Below, piece by piece: positions 1-7,934 of a stretch of DNA of 64,000 nt (position 1 is the stretch's first letter; each line of letters starts with the position of its first letter). This DNA is from Rhizobium sp. BK602 (GTDB taxonomy: Bacteria > Pseudomonadota > Alphaproteobacteria > Rhizobiales > Rhizobiaceae): positions 310,001-374,000 of the forward strand of contig NZ_JACIBC010000005.1 in NCBI RefSeq assembly GCF_014195095.1, written 5' to 3'. A program made the position numbers and the translations under genes. The notes beneath the pieces were generated by a model, which worked only from the letters and a program-made list of their open reading frames with translations, ran no database searches and had not been told where the DNA came from.

Positions 1-63
1 GCGCTGCGAAAGATTGTGCATCATCCGGAGATGACGCAGGCGATTGCCGATATCGACGGTCAT
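1..63 (-). CDS. XRE-family transcriptional regulator, N-terminal fragment cut by the window edge
   Basis: The reverse strand from base 63 reads ATG and then 20 further codons without a stop, giving a peptide that begins MTVDIGNRLRHLR and continues with MMHNLSQR. This is the typical start of a helix-turn-helix (HTH_3/XRE) repressor, often fused to a C-terminal cupin sensor in the PuuR-like group. Only the first part of the HTH is visible, so the cupin is inferred from family habit, not seen. It is divergent from the aminotransferase at 207, which suggests that it regulates that gene; PuuR-type regulators often control polyamine or amine catabolism. Confidence 0.65.
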   Translation of the reverse strand, partial: MTVDIGNRLRHLRMMHNLSQR

Positions 64-206
64 GCGATGCGTTTCACCTGTTGCGAATATCGAACAATAC
101 AAAACTGTGATGATTAGAATCAATAGGTTGCAGAAAGCCAGAAAAGGACTTGTTGGATTTTGAAAATCGCCGAAACTCCGCGCACGCTTCATAAGGAGAT
201 ATAGCG

Positions 207-1541
207 ATGGACCAGATCAACATGTCCAACCGGCCGTCCCTGGATAATTTCTGGATGCCGTTCACGGCGAACCGGCAATTCAAGGCAGCACCCCGCCTGC
301 TCGCCTCGGCCGAGGGGATGTATTACACCGATGTCGACGGCAACAAGGTGCTGGACGGAACCTCGGGTCTCTGGTGCGTCAATGCCGGTCACGGACGCAA
401 GCGCATCGCCGACGCCGTTGCCCATCAGCTTCTGGAGATGGATTTCGCGCCGACCTTCCAGATGGGCCATCCGATCGCCTTCGACTTTGCCGAGAAGCTG
501 GCGAAGATCGCCCCCGGCGGGCCGGGCGCCAAGCTGGATCGGGTCTTCTTCACAGGTTCCGGTTCCGAATCCGTGGACACGGCGCTGAAGATCGCCATCG
601 CCTATCAGCGCTCCATCGGCCAGGGCACGCGCACCCGCGTCATCGGCCGCGAGAAGGGCTATCACGGCGTTGGCTTCGGCGGCATTTCCGTCGGCGGCCT
701 CGTCAACAACCGCCGTGTCTTCCCGCAGATCCCCGCCGATCATATGCGCCATACGCTCGACATCGAGCGCAACGGCTTCTCCAAGGGGCTGCCGCAGCAT
801 GGCGTCGAGCTGGCCGAGGATCTCGAGCGCCTCGTCGCCCTGCATGGCGCCGAAACCATCGCCGCCGTCATCGTCGAGCCGATGTCCGGTTCGGCCGGCG
901 TGATCCTGCCGCCGAAGGGTTATCTGGAGCGCCTGCGCGCCATCGCCGACAAATACGGCATCCTGCTGATCTTCGACGAAGTCATCACCGGCTTCGGTCG
1001 TCTGGGCACGCCTTTCGCCACCGATTATTTCGGCGTCGTGCCCGATCTCGTCACGGCGGCGAAGGGCCTCACCAACGGCGCCATTCCGATGGGCGCGGTC
1101 TTTGCCAGCCGCAAGGTATACGACGCCCTGATGACCGGCCCGGAAAACCAGATCGAGCTCTTCCACGGCTATACCTATTCCGGCCATCCGGTGGCGAGCG
1201 CCGCCGGCATCGCCACGCTGGAGATCTATGAGGAAGAAGGCCTGCTGACGCGCGGTGCGGCGCTTGCCGAAACCTGGCAGGAGGCGCTGCATTCGCTGAA
1301 GGACCTGCCGCATGTGGTCGATATCCGTAACCTCGGGCTCGTCGGCGCGATCGAACTTGCGCCGCGCGACGGCGCTCCCGGCACGCGCGCCTACGACGTT
1401 TTCGTCGATTGCTTCCGCAATGGCCTGCTGATCCGCGTCACCGGCGATATTATCGCGCTGTCGCCGCCCTTGATCATCGAGGCCGACGAGATCGGAAAGA
1501 TCGTGTCGATCCTCGCCGATGCGCTGAAGCGCGCGCAGTAA
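207..1541 (+). CDS. Class III aminotransferase, omega-amino acid:pyruvate type
   Basis: A 444-residue fold-type I PLP enzyme that should transfer an amino group from an omega-amino acid, amine or beta-alanine to pyruvate in the cytoplasm. The PLP lysine is K286 in TAAKGLTNG, and D257 in IFDEVITGFGR binds the PLP pyridine nitrogen. The glycine-rich phosphate-binding segment is FFTGSGSESVDTALK near residue 115. The N-terminal segment LDNFWMPFTANRQFK is typical of omega-amino acid:pyruvate transaminases. A good ribosome binding site (AAGGAGATATAG) precedes the ATG. It is divergent from an XRE regulator at the window edge, a common arrangement for amine catabolic genes. The exact amine substrate cannot be told from sequence. 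Confidence 0.88.
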   Translation: MDQINMSNRPSLDNFWMPFTANRQFKAAPRLLASAEGMYYTDVDGNKVLDGTSGLWCVNAGHGRKRIADAVAHQLLEMDFAPTFQMGHPIAFDFAEKLAKIAPGGPGAKLDRVFFTGSGSESVDTALKIAIAYQRSIGQGTRTRVIGREKGYHGVGFGGISVGGLVNNRRVFPQIPADHMRHTLDIERNGFSKGLPQHGVELAEDLERLVALHGAETIAAVIVEPMSGSAGVILPPKGYLERLRAIADKYGILLIFDEVITGFGRLGTPFATDYFGVVPDLVTAAKGLTNGAIPMGAVFASRKVYDALMTGPENQIELFHGYTYSGHPVASAAGIATLEIYEEEGLLTRGAALAETWQEALHSLKDLPHVVDIRNLGLVGAIELAPRDGAPGTRAYDVFVDCFRNGLLIRVTGDIIALSPPLIIEADEIGKIVSILADALKRAQ

Positions 1542-1561
1542 GCCGCTAAACTCCAAAGTAT

Positions 1562-1587
1562 CTGACCGGCGGACCCTCGCCGGTCAG
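1562..1587. terminator. Hairpin between convergent genes
   Basis: Perfect 10-bp inverted repeat (CTGACCGGCG / CGCCGGTCAG) with a 6-base loop, lying 20 bases after the aminotransferase stop and before the convergent LysR gene. There is no clear T-tract on either side, so it is a terminator-like hairpin and not a textbook intrinsic terminator. Confidence 0.55.
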
Positions 1588-1631
1588 AACTAGCATGGGC
1601 GCCATCCCCCCCAACGGCTCGTCGGGAACGA

Positions 1632-2570
1632 TCACACCGCCCCGTCCTTGCGATGCCGTCGTACGCTCTCGATGAAGCGCTGGACGACCCCGGACGGGGT
1701 CTCATCGCGATAGGCGAGATGCAACGGCGCGATCAGGCCCGCCGATGTCTCGATCCGGAAATAGGCGACGCCATTGGCTTCGAGACGCGCCATGGATTCG
1801 GGAACGACCGAGATCCCGAGGCTCGCGGCGACAAGGCTCAGCGTCGACAGCATGCGCGGCGCTTCCTGGCCGATCCGCGGGCTGAAGCCGGCCGCGCGGC
1901 AGGCCGCGATAATGCTGTCATACAATCCCGGACCGGATGGGCGGCGGTAGAGGATGAAGGTCTCGTTTGCCAGGCCGAGAAGCGGAAGACGTCGCGGTGA
2001 TATGCCATGCTTGCGTCGTGATGGGGCTCCCGTCACCAGCGGATGCTGATCGGGCAGCGCCACCAGCATCTCCTCGACAAGAATGGGCTCGATGATCAGT
2101 CCCGCCGAGGCATCGACCGGCGAACGGACAAAGGCGACGTCAAGCCGCCCGGCCCGCAAGGCTTCGATCAGATCGCCGGTGCTGGCCTCCTCAAGGACGA
2201 GCGATACATCCGGCGCCGATTGCTTGAGAGAACGGACCATCGAGGACACCAGCGGATGAAAGGCGGCCGAACTGGTGAAACCGACGGCAAGGTTTCCCTG
2301 CTCGCCGCGCGCCGAGCGCTGCGTCGCCTCAACCGCCAGATCCACATCGCCGAGGATGAGGCGTGCTCTTTCCACGAAAACCTCGCCGGCCGCGGTCAAT
2401 GCGACCCCGCGCGGCAGGCGGTGGAACAATGGCGTGCCGAGCATGGTCTCCAGCGCGCGGATCTGCTGGCTGAGCGGCGGTTGCTGGATGCCGAGCTGCA
2501 CGGCGGCCCGCGTCATATGTCCCGCATCGGCAACGGCGACGGCATAGCGCAAATGGCGAAGTTCGATCAT
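1632..2570 (-). CDS. LysR-family transcriptional regulator, divergent from chromate transporter genes
   Basis: About 312 residues with an N-terminal winged HTH (MIELRHLRYAVAVADAG... QQPPLSQQIRALE, residues ~1-60) and a LysR-substrate-type effector domain in the rest. Upstream in-frame ATGs at 2576, 2582 and 2603 exist, but a perfect 7-3-7 palindrome at 2577-2593 sits there. The start at 2570 leaves that palindrome as an operator and matches the usual LysR N-terminus. It faces the chromate transporter pair at 2681 and is likely autoregulated as well as controlling those genes. The effector is unknown. Confidence 0.85.
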   Translation of the reverse strand: MIELRHLRYAVAVADAGHMTRAAVQLGIQQPPLSQQIRALETMLGTPLFHRLPRGVALTAAGEVFVERARLILGDVDLAVEATQRSARGEQGNLAVGFTSSAAFHPLVSSMVRSLKQSAPDVSLVLEEASTGDLIEALRAGRLDVAFVRSPVDASAGLIIEPILVEEMLVALPDQHPLVTGAPSRRKHGISPRRLPLLGLANETFILYRRPSGPGLYDSIIAACRAAGFSPRIGQEAPRMLSTLSLVAASLGISVVPESMARLEANGVAYFRIETSAGLIAPLHLAYRDETPSGVVQRFIESVRRHRKDGAV

Positions 2571-2576
2571 ATCCAT

Positions 2577-2593
2577 ATCCATAACATATGGAT
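2577..2593. promoter_or_regulatory. Putative LysR operator
   Basis: Perfect inverted repeat ATCCATA-ACA-TATGGAT. Extra ATCCATA half-sites lie on both sides (around 2571 and 2602). The site falls in the divergent interval between the LysR start and the chromate transporter start at 2681. This is the expected position and symmetry for a LysR-type box, but binding is inferred. Confidence 0.55.
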
Positions 2594-2680
2594 TATGCTT
2601 CATCCATATATTGGACCTTGATCTTGGCGTCGTCTATTCTTCGGCCATCATTCCAAGATGAAGAAAGTGCAGGATCGATC

Positions 2681-3247
2681 ATGGCAATTTCTGCTCCACC
2701 CGATGTGGTCGAGCGCGAGGCGCCGACCTCGGCAGAGCTGTTCACCGGTTTCCTCTTCCTCGGCCTCATCGGATTTGGCGGCGTCCTGCCGCTCGCCCGG
2801 CGCATGGTGGTCGAGGAGCGCCGCTGGCTGAGCGGCGAGGAATTCACCGACCTTCTCGGTCTCTGTCAGTTCCTGCCGGGCGGCAACATCATCAACATGT
2901 CGGTCGCCATCGGCCTGAAGTTCCGCGGCGTCGCCGGCGCCTTCGCGGCCCTTCTCGGGCTGATCGCCGCGCCGACGGTCATCGTCATCGCGCTGGGCAT
3001 GCTCTACGACCGTTTCCACGACGATCCGCATATCCGCCACCTCTTCGCCGGACTGGCCGCAGCGGCGGCGGGCCTTCTGGTTTCCATGGCGATCAAGATC
3101 ATGCTGCCGCTGCGCCGCAAGCCCGTCGCGATCGCCATCGTCGCGCTCTGCTTCATTGCTATCGCGGTCCTGCGACTGCCGCTGCTGCCGACCATGCTCG
3201 TGCTTGCGCCGCTGAGCATCCTTTTGACCTGGAGGCTGCAATCATGA
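2681..3247 (+). CDS. Chromate transporter family protein, first half of a split pair
   Basis: A 188-residue membrane protein of the CHR (chromate ion transporter) family, short-chain form. It carries the family signatures FLFLGLIGFGGVLPLARRMVVEERRWLS and LLGLCQFLPGGNIINMSVAIG, with about five hydrophobic segments. Reading back to an ATG at 2588 is possible, but the ATG at 2681 begins the conserved protein and leaves room for the divergent promoter. It overlaps the next gene by 4 bp (ATGA), so the two halves are probably co-translated and form a heterodimer, as known for short-chain CHR pairs. The family exports chromate, but many members have no proven substrate. Confidence 0.85.
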   Translation: MAISAPPDVVEREAPTSAELFTGFLFLGLIGFGGVLPLARRMVVEERRWLSGEEFTDLLGLCQFLPGGNIINMSVAIGLKFRGVAGAFAALLGLIAAPTVIVIALGMLYDRFHDDPHIRHLFAGLAAAAAGLLVSMAIKIMLPLRRKPVAIAIVALCFIAIAVLRLPLLPTMLVLAPLSILLTWRLQS

Positions 3248-3774
3248 TGGCGACGCTTATCGCTCTCACCATAATCTTCACCCAGCTCTCGCTGCTGGCC
3301 TTCGGCGGTGGCAATACCATCCTGCCGGAAATGCAGCGGCAGGTCGTCGATATCCACCACTGGATGTCGGCGCAGCAATTCGGCGCTCTGTTTGCCCTCG
3401 CCCAGGCCGCACCCGGCCCGAACATGATGGTGGTGCCGCTGGTCGGCTGGCATGTCGCCGGCGGGGCCGGCGTGCTGGTGACCTCGATCGCGAAATTCGG
3501 CCCGTCGTCAATTCTGACCGGGGTCGCGCTGCATCTCTGGGAACGCTTCAAGGACCGCCCCTGGCGCCGCATCGTGCAGGCCGGTCTCGCGCCGATGACG
3601 GCGGGGCTGGTGACCGCCAGCGCCGCCGTCATCACCGAGGCATCGGCACAGGAATGGATACTGGCCGTCATCGTCGCCATCGCCGCGCTGGCGACGACCG
3701 CGACACGCATTCATCCGCTGCTGGTGCTGGCCGCCGGCGCAGTGATCGGCCTGAGCGGCATCGGGCAAATATAG
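3244..3774 (+). CDS. Chromate transporter family protein, second half of a split pair
   Basis: A 176-residue partner of the preceding short-chain CHR protein. It opens with a hydrophobic segment and the family motif SLLAFGGGNTILPEMQRQVV, followed by LFALAQAAPGPNMMVVPLVGWHVAG. There are five or so predicted membrane segments. The start codon overlaps the upstream stop (ATGA). A second ATG follows at 3247, giving a protein one residue shorter. The role, export of chromate or a related oxyanion as a complex with the first half, is inferred from the family. Confidence 0.85.
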   Translation: MMATLIALTIIFTQLSLLAFGGGNTILPEMQRQVVDIHHWMSAQQFGALFALAQAAPGPNMMVVPLVGWHVAGGAGVLVTSIAKFGPSSILTGVALHLWERFKDRPWRRIVQAGLAPMTAGLVTASAAVITEASAQEWILAVIVAIAALATTATRIHPLLVLAAGAVIGLSGIGQI

Positions 3775-3810
3775 GGGGCGCTGCGCGGTGCGGATGATGG
3801 GTCGGCGGGA

Positions 3811-4326
3811 CTAGGCGGCTTTGCTGCGCGCGGCGGCAACCAGTCCGTCGAGCCAGTCCTGATGACCGTTGATCATCGGATTGGGCTTCGCCCTGGCGAG
3901 GTCCATGGCCGGCTTGCCGTTCTGGGTTTCCTGCGTGAGGATGCGCACCCGGCCGCCGGACAGATCCTCGATCAGCCAGGCATGATGAACGTCGAGCCGG
4001 GTATCGCCTTCCCCTGCCCAACCGTGCCAGGCCACACGGCCGGGCTTGCCATCCGCCGGCGGCACATATTCCACCACCTGCGCCTCGACGGGGAAGCCAA
4101 AAGTCTCGAAATAGAACCGAACGCCCTCTTCCAGTTCCGGACCCTTGCCATCATGGAAGCGGATATTGGCGGAGTTGGCATAGTAGCTTGGCCACAGAGG
4201 CGCTTTGCTCAGAAATGGCCACACATCGGCAGTCGCAAGCCCGGCGACGATGACCTCGTTCGAGCAGAAATTATCGCTGAAGCCGGGGATATATCCTTCC
4301 GGCCAGATGATCTCGTTCATTTGCAT
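3811..4326 (-). CDS. SRPBCC-fold protein, polyketide cyclase/AHSA1-like
   Basis: A 171-residue cytoplasmic protein with features of the START/SRPBCC helix-grip fold: an early strand with an ATADVWPFLSKAPLWPSYY segment, a middle GVRFYFETFGFPVEAQVVEYVPP, a strand pair WHGWAGEGDTRLDVHHAW, and a C-terminal helix ending in DWLDGLVAAARSKAA. Such proteins bind small hydrophobic ligands; no catalytic residues can be assigned. The start is supported by AAGGAGATAT just upstream. It is divergent from the LysR gene at 4439, which may regulate it. Confidence 0.7.
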   Translation of the reverse strand: MQMNEIIWPEGYIPGFSDNFCSNEVIVAGLATADVWPFLSKAPLWPSYYANSANIRFHDGKGPELEEGVRFYFETFGFPVEAQVVEYVPPADGKPGRVAWHGWAGEGDTRLDVHHAWLIEDLSGGRVRILTQETQNGKPAMDLARAKPNPMINGHQDWLDGLVAAARSKAA

Positions 4327-4438
4327 ATATCTCCTTGTCGATGACGCCCGCGGCCGTGATGGCCGGCATTGGCCTTGCGTTTACATCGCTCCTGTGCAGA
4401 CATAAGGCAAATTAGGATTCGGGATCACAGCCATAAGA

Positions 4439-5347
4439 ATGAAAGATATCAGAGCACTCGATCTCAATCTGCTGAAGACACTCGATGCATTGCTGGACGA
4501 ACGCAGCGTGACGCGAGCGGCCGAACGGCTCGGCCTGACGCAGCCGGCGGTGAGCGGCATGCTGACGCGGCTGCGCGAAAGCTTCGGCGATCCGCTCTTC
4601 GTGCGCACCCAGCGCGGCATCGTGCCGACGCTCAGGGCCATGCAGCTGGCGGAACCCGTCAAGCAGATCCTCGGCGAGGTCGAGAGCCTGCTTCGGCCCG
4701 CGGCATTCGATCCGGCAACGGCCGAGTTCACGATATCGCTCGCCGCCACAGATTATGCGCTACGCGCCGTCGTGGTGCCGTTCCTTGCCGAGCTGCGCCG
4801 CCAGGCGCCCGGCATCCGTGTCGCCGTACGCCCGGTCGAGGACGATCGCATTCAGGCGCAGTTCGAGCGCGGCGATCTCGACCTGGCCCTGATGACGCCC
4901 GAGACGGCGCTGCCGGACCTGCATGCGCGTCGTCTTTTCGACGAGAGCTATGTCTGCGCCATGCGCGCCGATCATCTCGATATCGCCGCCGGCGTCATCT
5001 CCATCGATCGCTTCTGCGCCCTGGATCACGCGCTTATCTCCTATACCGGCGAGCGCTTCTGGGGTGTGACGGACGATGCGCTGACCAAGATCGGCCGTCA
5101 GCGGCGGGTGGTCCTGACCCTCACCAGCTTCCTAGTCCTGGCCGAGGTCCTGCGCACCACCGATCTCATCGCCGTCGTCCCACGCCGATTGGTCGAGGGC
5201 GCGGCCGGTCTTGTCATGTGTGAACCGCCGGTCGACATTCCCGGCTTCACCAAGCTCGCGGTCTGGCACGAACGAACGCATCGGGACCCCGGCCATCGCT
5301 GGCTCCGCTCGCTCCTGGTGGAGACATGCGGCGGCTTGACGACCTGA
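4439..5347 (+). CDS. LysR-family transcriptional regulator, NodD/NahR-like subgroup
   Basis: A 302-residue LysR regulator. The N-terminus RALDLNLLKTLDALLDERSV followed by LTQPAVSGMLTRLRESFGDPLFVRT is typical of the NodD/NahR/SyrM-like subgroup, where the recognition helix is followed by DPLFVRT. The effector-binding domain spans roughly 90-295. It is divergent from the SRPBCC gene with a 112-bp interval, which suggests control of that gene. The sequence does not support calling it NodD; no nod genes or nod box are present. Confidence 0.85.
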   Translation: MKDIRALDLNLLKTLDALLDERSVTRAAERLGLTQPAVSGMLTRLRESFGDPLFVRTQRGIVPTLRAMQLAEPVKQILGEVESLLRPAAFDPATAEFTISLAATDYALRAVVVPFLAELRRQAPGIRVAVRPVEDDRIQAQFERGDLDLALMTPETALPDLHARRLFDESYVCAMRADHLDIAAGVISIDRFCALDHALISYTGERFWGVTDDALTKIGRQRRVVLTLTSFLVLAEVLRTTDLIAVVPRRLVEGAAGLVMCEPPVDIPGFTKLAVWHERTHRDPGHRWLRSLLVETCGGLTT

Positions 5348-5377
5348 AGACAAGCCCGCGTTGTGGCGTATGCTGGC

Positions 5378-6769
5378 TTAGACGTCCGGCGCTGCCTGCC
5401 GGTCCTTGACGAGCCGCGCCGGCAGGTTGACGGTGACGGACAGACCACCAAGGGCCGAGCGGGCCAGCGTCATCTGACCGTCATAGGCCTCCACCAGATC
5501 CTTGGCGATCGCAAGGCCGAAACCCGTTCCGGCGATGCTTTCATCGAGGCGCCGGCCACGGCGGATGAAGGCCTTTTCAGTATCCTCCGGCAAGCCGGGT
5601 CCATCGTCCTCGATGAGCAGTTGCACCCCATCATGCACCGGCGATACCGACAGCCGGACCTTGACCTTTCCCTTCGCCCATTTCCTGGCATTGTCGATCA
5701 GATTGCCGGTGATATCGGCAAAATCCGCCTCGTCGATCGCCAGCCACATCTCGGGCGGAGCAAAGAGCTTGAACTTGATATCCCGGTCGACCGACAGGCG
5801 CTGCATGACCGAAATGATCTTCTTCAGATCGGCGCTGGCATCCAAGACGCCGACCGTATGGGCGGCGGCCAGGCTCGCGCGGGTCTGCGCCAGCGTGCGC
5901 TTGATCTGCGCCTCCATGCGGCCGATCTCGGTCCGGATCGCCGCCGCGCGCTCCGACATGCCCTCTTCCGCCAATGTGCGCGCCGTTGCCTCGAGAGCCG
6001 CTAGCGGGGTCTTGAGGCCATGCGCCAGATCGCCAGCGCGGGCGCGGGCCTGCGCCAGTTGCGTCTCGCGCGACGTCAGCAGGCCATTCAGATCATCGAC
6101 CAGCGGCTGGACTTCATGCGGGAACTGACCGGTGATTTGCCGCGCGGATCGCTCCTGCACCGCCATCAATGCATTGCGCAGATCGTGCAGCGGCCGCAGC
6201 CCGTATCGCAGGAATACCACGACCGCGCCGATCAGGGCGACCGACAGCACACCGAGAGACGGCGCCATGGCATAGAAGAAGCGCCAGCGCGCCGGCGCAA
6301 GCTCGCTATTGTCGAGCGCCATGACGATATCGACGATCTGGTCGCCCGTTGCCGAGGGGATGGAGACCGAGCGCTCGACGGCGAGAAGATGGCTGCCGTT
6401 CGGCCCCTTCATGTCCGTCTCCCGTCCGGCATCGCGCGGGCGGGAGCGAAGCCAGGGCAGGTTCTGCTCCCAGAGCGATTGCGAGCGCAGCTCGACGGTT
6501 CCATTGCGGCCGACCTGCCAATAAAAGCCGCCATTCGGAACGCCGAAGCGAGGGTCCGTCGGCGTGTCGTCGAGGAAAAGCTGGTTGGACGTATTGATAT
6601 CGACGGCGGCCAGCAGCACGCGCAATTCCTCGTCGATTTCGGATAGCGCCAAAGCCCGCACCGCAAGCCCGGAAATGGCGTTGATGCCGACGCCCGCGAG
6701 GAAGGTGGCAACGACGATCGCCACCGCCGATCCCAGCAACAGCCGCCCCCGCAGCGAGAATGGCGTCAT
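5378..6769 (-). CDS. Sensor histidine kinase, PhoQ-like
   Basis: A 463-residue inner-membrane kinase. A first membrane helix (LLLGSAVAIVVATFLAGVG, ~10-30) is followed by a periplasmic sensor domain of about 150 residues, a second helix near 175-195, a HAMP-like linker, the H-box LAHGLKTPLAALEAT with the phosphoacceptor histidine, an N-box LIDNARKWA, and ATP-lid motifs DDGPGLP and GTGFGLAIAKDLVEAYDG. H-box variants with LAHGLKTPL are characteristic of the PhoQ-like group. The start overlaps the response regulator stop by 4 bp, so the pair is translationally coupled. The signal is unknown. Confidence 0.87.
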   Translation of the reverse strand: MTPFSLRGRLLLGSAVAIVVATFLAGVGINAISGLAVRALALSEIDEELRVLLAAVDINTSNQLFLDDTPTDPRFGVPNGGFYWQVGRNGTVELRSQSLWEQNLPWLRSRPRDAGRETDMKGPNGSHLLAVERSVSIPSATGDQIVDIVMALDNSELAPARWRFFYAMAPSLGVLSVALIGAVVVFLRYGLRPLHDLRNALMAVQERSARQITGQFPHEVQPLVDDLNGLLTSRETQLAQARARAGDLAHGLKTPLAALEATARTLAEEGMSERAAAIRTEIGRMEAQIKRTLAQTRASLAAAHTVGVLDASADLKKIISVMQRLSVDRDIKFKLFAPPEMWLAIDEADFADITGNLIDNARKWAKGKVKVRLSVSPVHDGVQLLIEDDGPGLPEDTEKAFIRRGRRLDESIAGTGFGLAIAKDLVEAYDGQMTLARSALGGLSVTVNLPARLVKDRQAAPDV

Positions 6770-7443
6770 GACGGCGGCGCCTCGCGCGGAATGATGTAGC
6801 CCTGGCCACGGCGGGTTTCGATGACGGTGCCGTCGAACTTGCGCCGCAGCCGCGCGACGACGACCTCAAGGGCATTCGACAGAAGCTCCGTCTCCTCGTC
6901 ATAGATGCTGTCGGCGATCTGCGAACGCGACAGGACCGTGCCGGCATTGTGCAGGAGATAGGCGAGCAGGCGATATTCGAGCGCGGTGACCTGCACCGGC
7001 TGCCCGCGAAACGAGACCGTGCGCTGACGGGTATCGAGTTCGAGTACGCCGTTGGAGAGGATCGGGGAAGACTGGCCGGCCGCGCGGCGCATCAGGGCGC
7101 GCACCCGCGCCAGCAGCTCCTCCATGCGGAAGGGCTTGGTGAGATAATCGTCGGCGCCGGCGTCCATGCCGTCGACCTTGTCGCGCCAGCCGTCGCGGGC
7201 CGTCAATATGATCACCGGCATGCTGCGCCGCTCGGCGCGCCAGCGCCGCAGCACCGTCAATCCGTCGAGCTTCGGAAGCCCGAGATCGAGGATGACCAGG
7301 TCGAAATGCTCAATGTCGCCGCGATACCACGCCTCTTCGCCATCGCTCACGCTGGAGACGATATAGTGCTGATCCTCCAGGCAGCGGCGCATGTCGGCGA
7401 CGATGCTGGGCTCATCCTCGGCAATCAGGATACGCATCGTCAA
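6766..7443 (-). CDS. OmpR/PhoP-type response regulator
   Basis: A 225-residue two-domain regulator. The receiver domain (residues ~3-115) has the acidic pocket at E9/D10, the phosphoacceptor D53 in VILDLGLPKLDG, and the lysine in YLTKPF. The C-terminal winged helix (residues ~130-220) includes LTALEYRLLAYLLHNAG-type and VVVARLRRKFDG segments of the Trans_reg_C family. It lies between the PepSY-like gene and the kinase, with 4-bp overlaps on both sides, so all three form one operon. It may also act on the divergent synthetase gene at 7935, which is inference. Confidence 0.9.
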   Translation of the reverse strand: MTMRILIAEDEPSIVADMRRCLEDQHYIVSSVSDGEEAWYRGDIEHFDLVILDLGLPKLDGLTVLRRWRAERRSMPVIILTARDGWRDKVDGMDAGADDYLTKPFRMEELLARVRALMRRAAGQSSPILSNGVLELDTRQRTVSFRGQPVQVTALEYRLLAYLLHNAGTVLSRSQIADSIYDEETELLSNALEVVVARLRRKFDGTVIETRRGQGYIIPREAPPS

Positions 7444-7757
7444 CGTCTCTCTAGCACGGCGAGCGTCGATCCATCGAGCACGATGTCGCCGCGCTTGCCA
7501 TCGGGCTTCAGCACGCGCACCGCATAAGCCGGACGCCCGGCCCGGCGCACCCGCTTGATCCGCAACACGCGTCCCGGCATTTCGCGGGCGACGACGGCAT
7601 AGATGTCAGGCAGCGGCCGCAAGGGACCCGCATCATCCACAAGGACCGTACTGTGCGAGCGGGCCGACGCATCCATGCCCAGGCAACTCAGCAAAGCCGT
7701 CATCAAAATAACGGACGACCGGCGGGGCCAATCGGCTCTCTGCCCGAATATGCGCAA
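7440..7757 (-). CDS. Small exported PepSY-like protein, first gene of the two-component operon
   Basis: A 105-residue protein with a basic N-terminus and a hydrophobic segment (SSVILMTALLSCLGMDASA) that looks like a signal peptide. The mature part, PDIYAVVAREMPGRVLRIKRVRRAGRPAYAVRVLKPDGKRGDIVLDGSTLAVL, fits one PepSY domain: a helix followed by strands ending with a DG turn. Periplasmic PepSY proteins next to PhoQ-like kinases are common in alphaproteobacteria and may tune the sensor. It overlaps the response regulator start by 4 bp. Confidence 0.7.
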   Translation of the reverse strand: MRIFGQRADWPRRSSVILMTALLSCLGMDASARSHSTVLVDDAGPLRPLPDIYAVVAREMPGRVLRIKRVRRAGRPAYAVRVLKPDGKRGDIVLDGSTLAVLERR

Positions 7758-7934
7758 CGCTGTTCATCCTTCCTTCGAGGCCGCATGCGGGCCAAATCCG
7801 CAGCAGCTCAAGCATAGCCGTCCCAACATTACAATTCCCTGACATCGCCCGTAAGAGAGCTGCAAATTGAAAGGTATATAAGCATTGGTAGATCGCGCAC
7901 CGATTGTGCCAACACCAGATTCGCAGAAGTTACC

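Noticed and set aside
189..1556. Long minus-strand open frame opposite the aminotransferase
   Set aside because: High-GC antisense shadow: arginine/alanine/glycine-rich with no family features, while the plus strand carries an intact enzyme.
4439..5347. NodD identity for the second LysR gene
   Set aside because: It shares the subgroup N-terminus, but no nod genes or nod box are near, so only subgroup membership is claimed.
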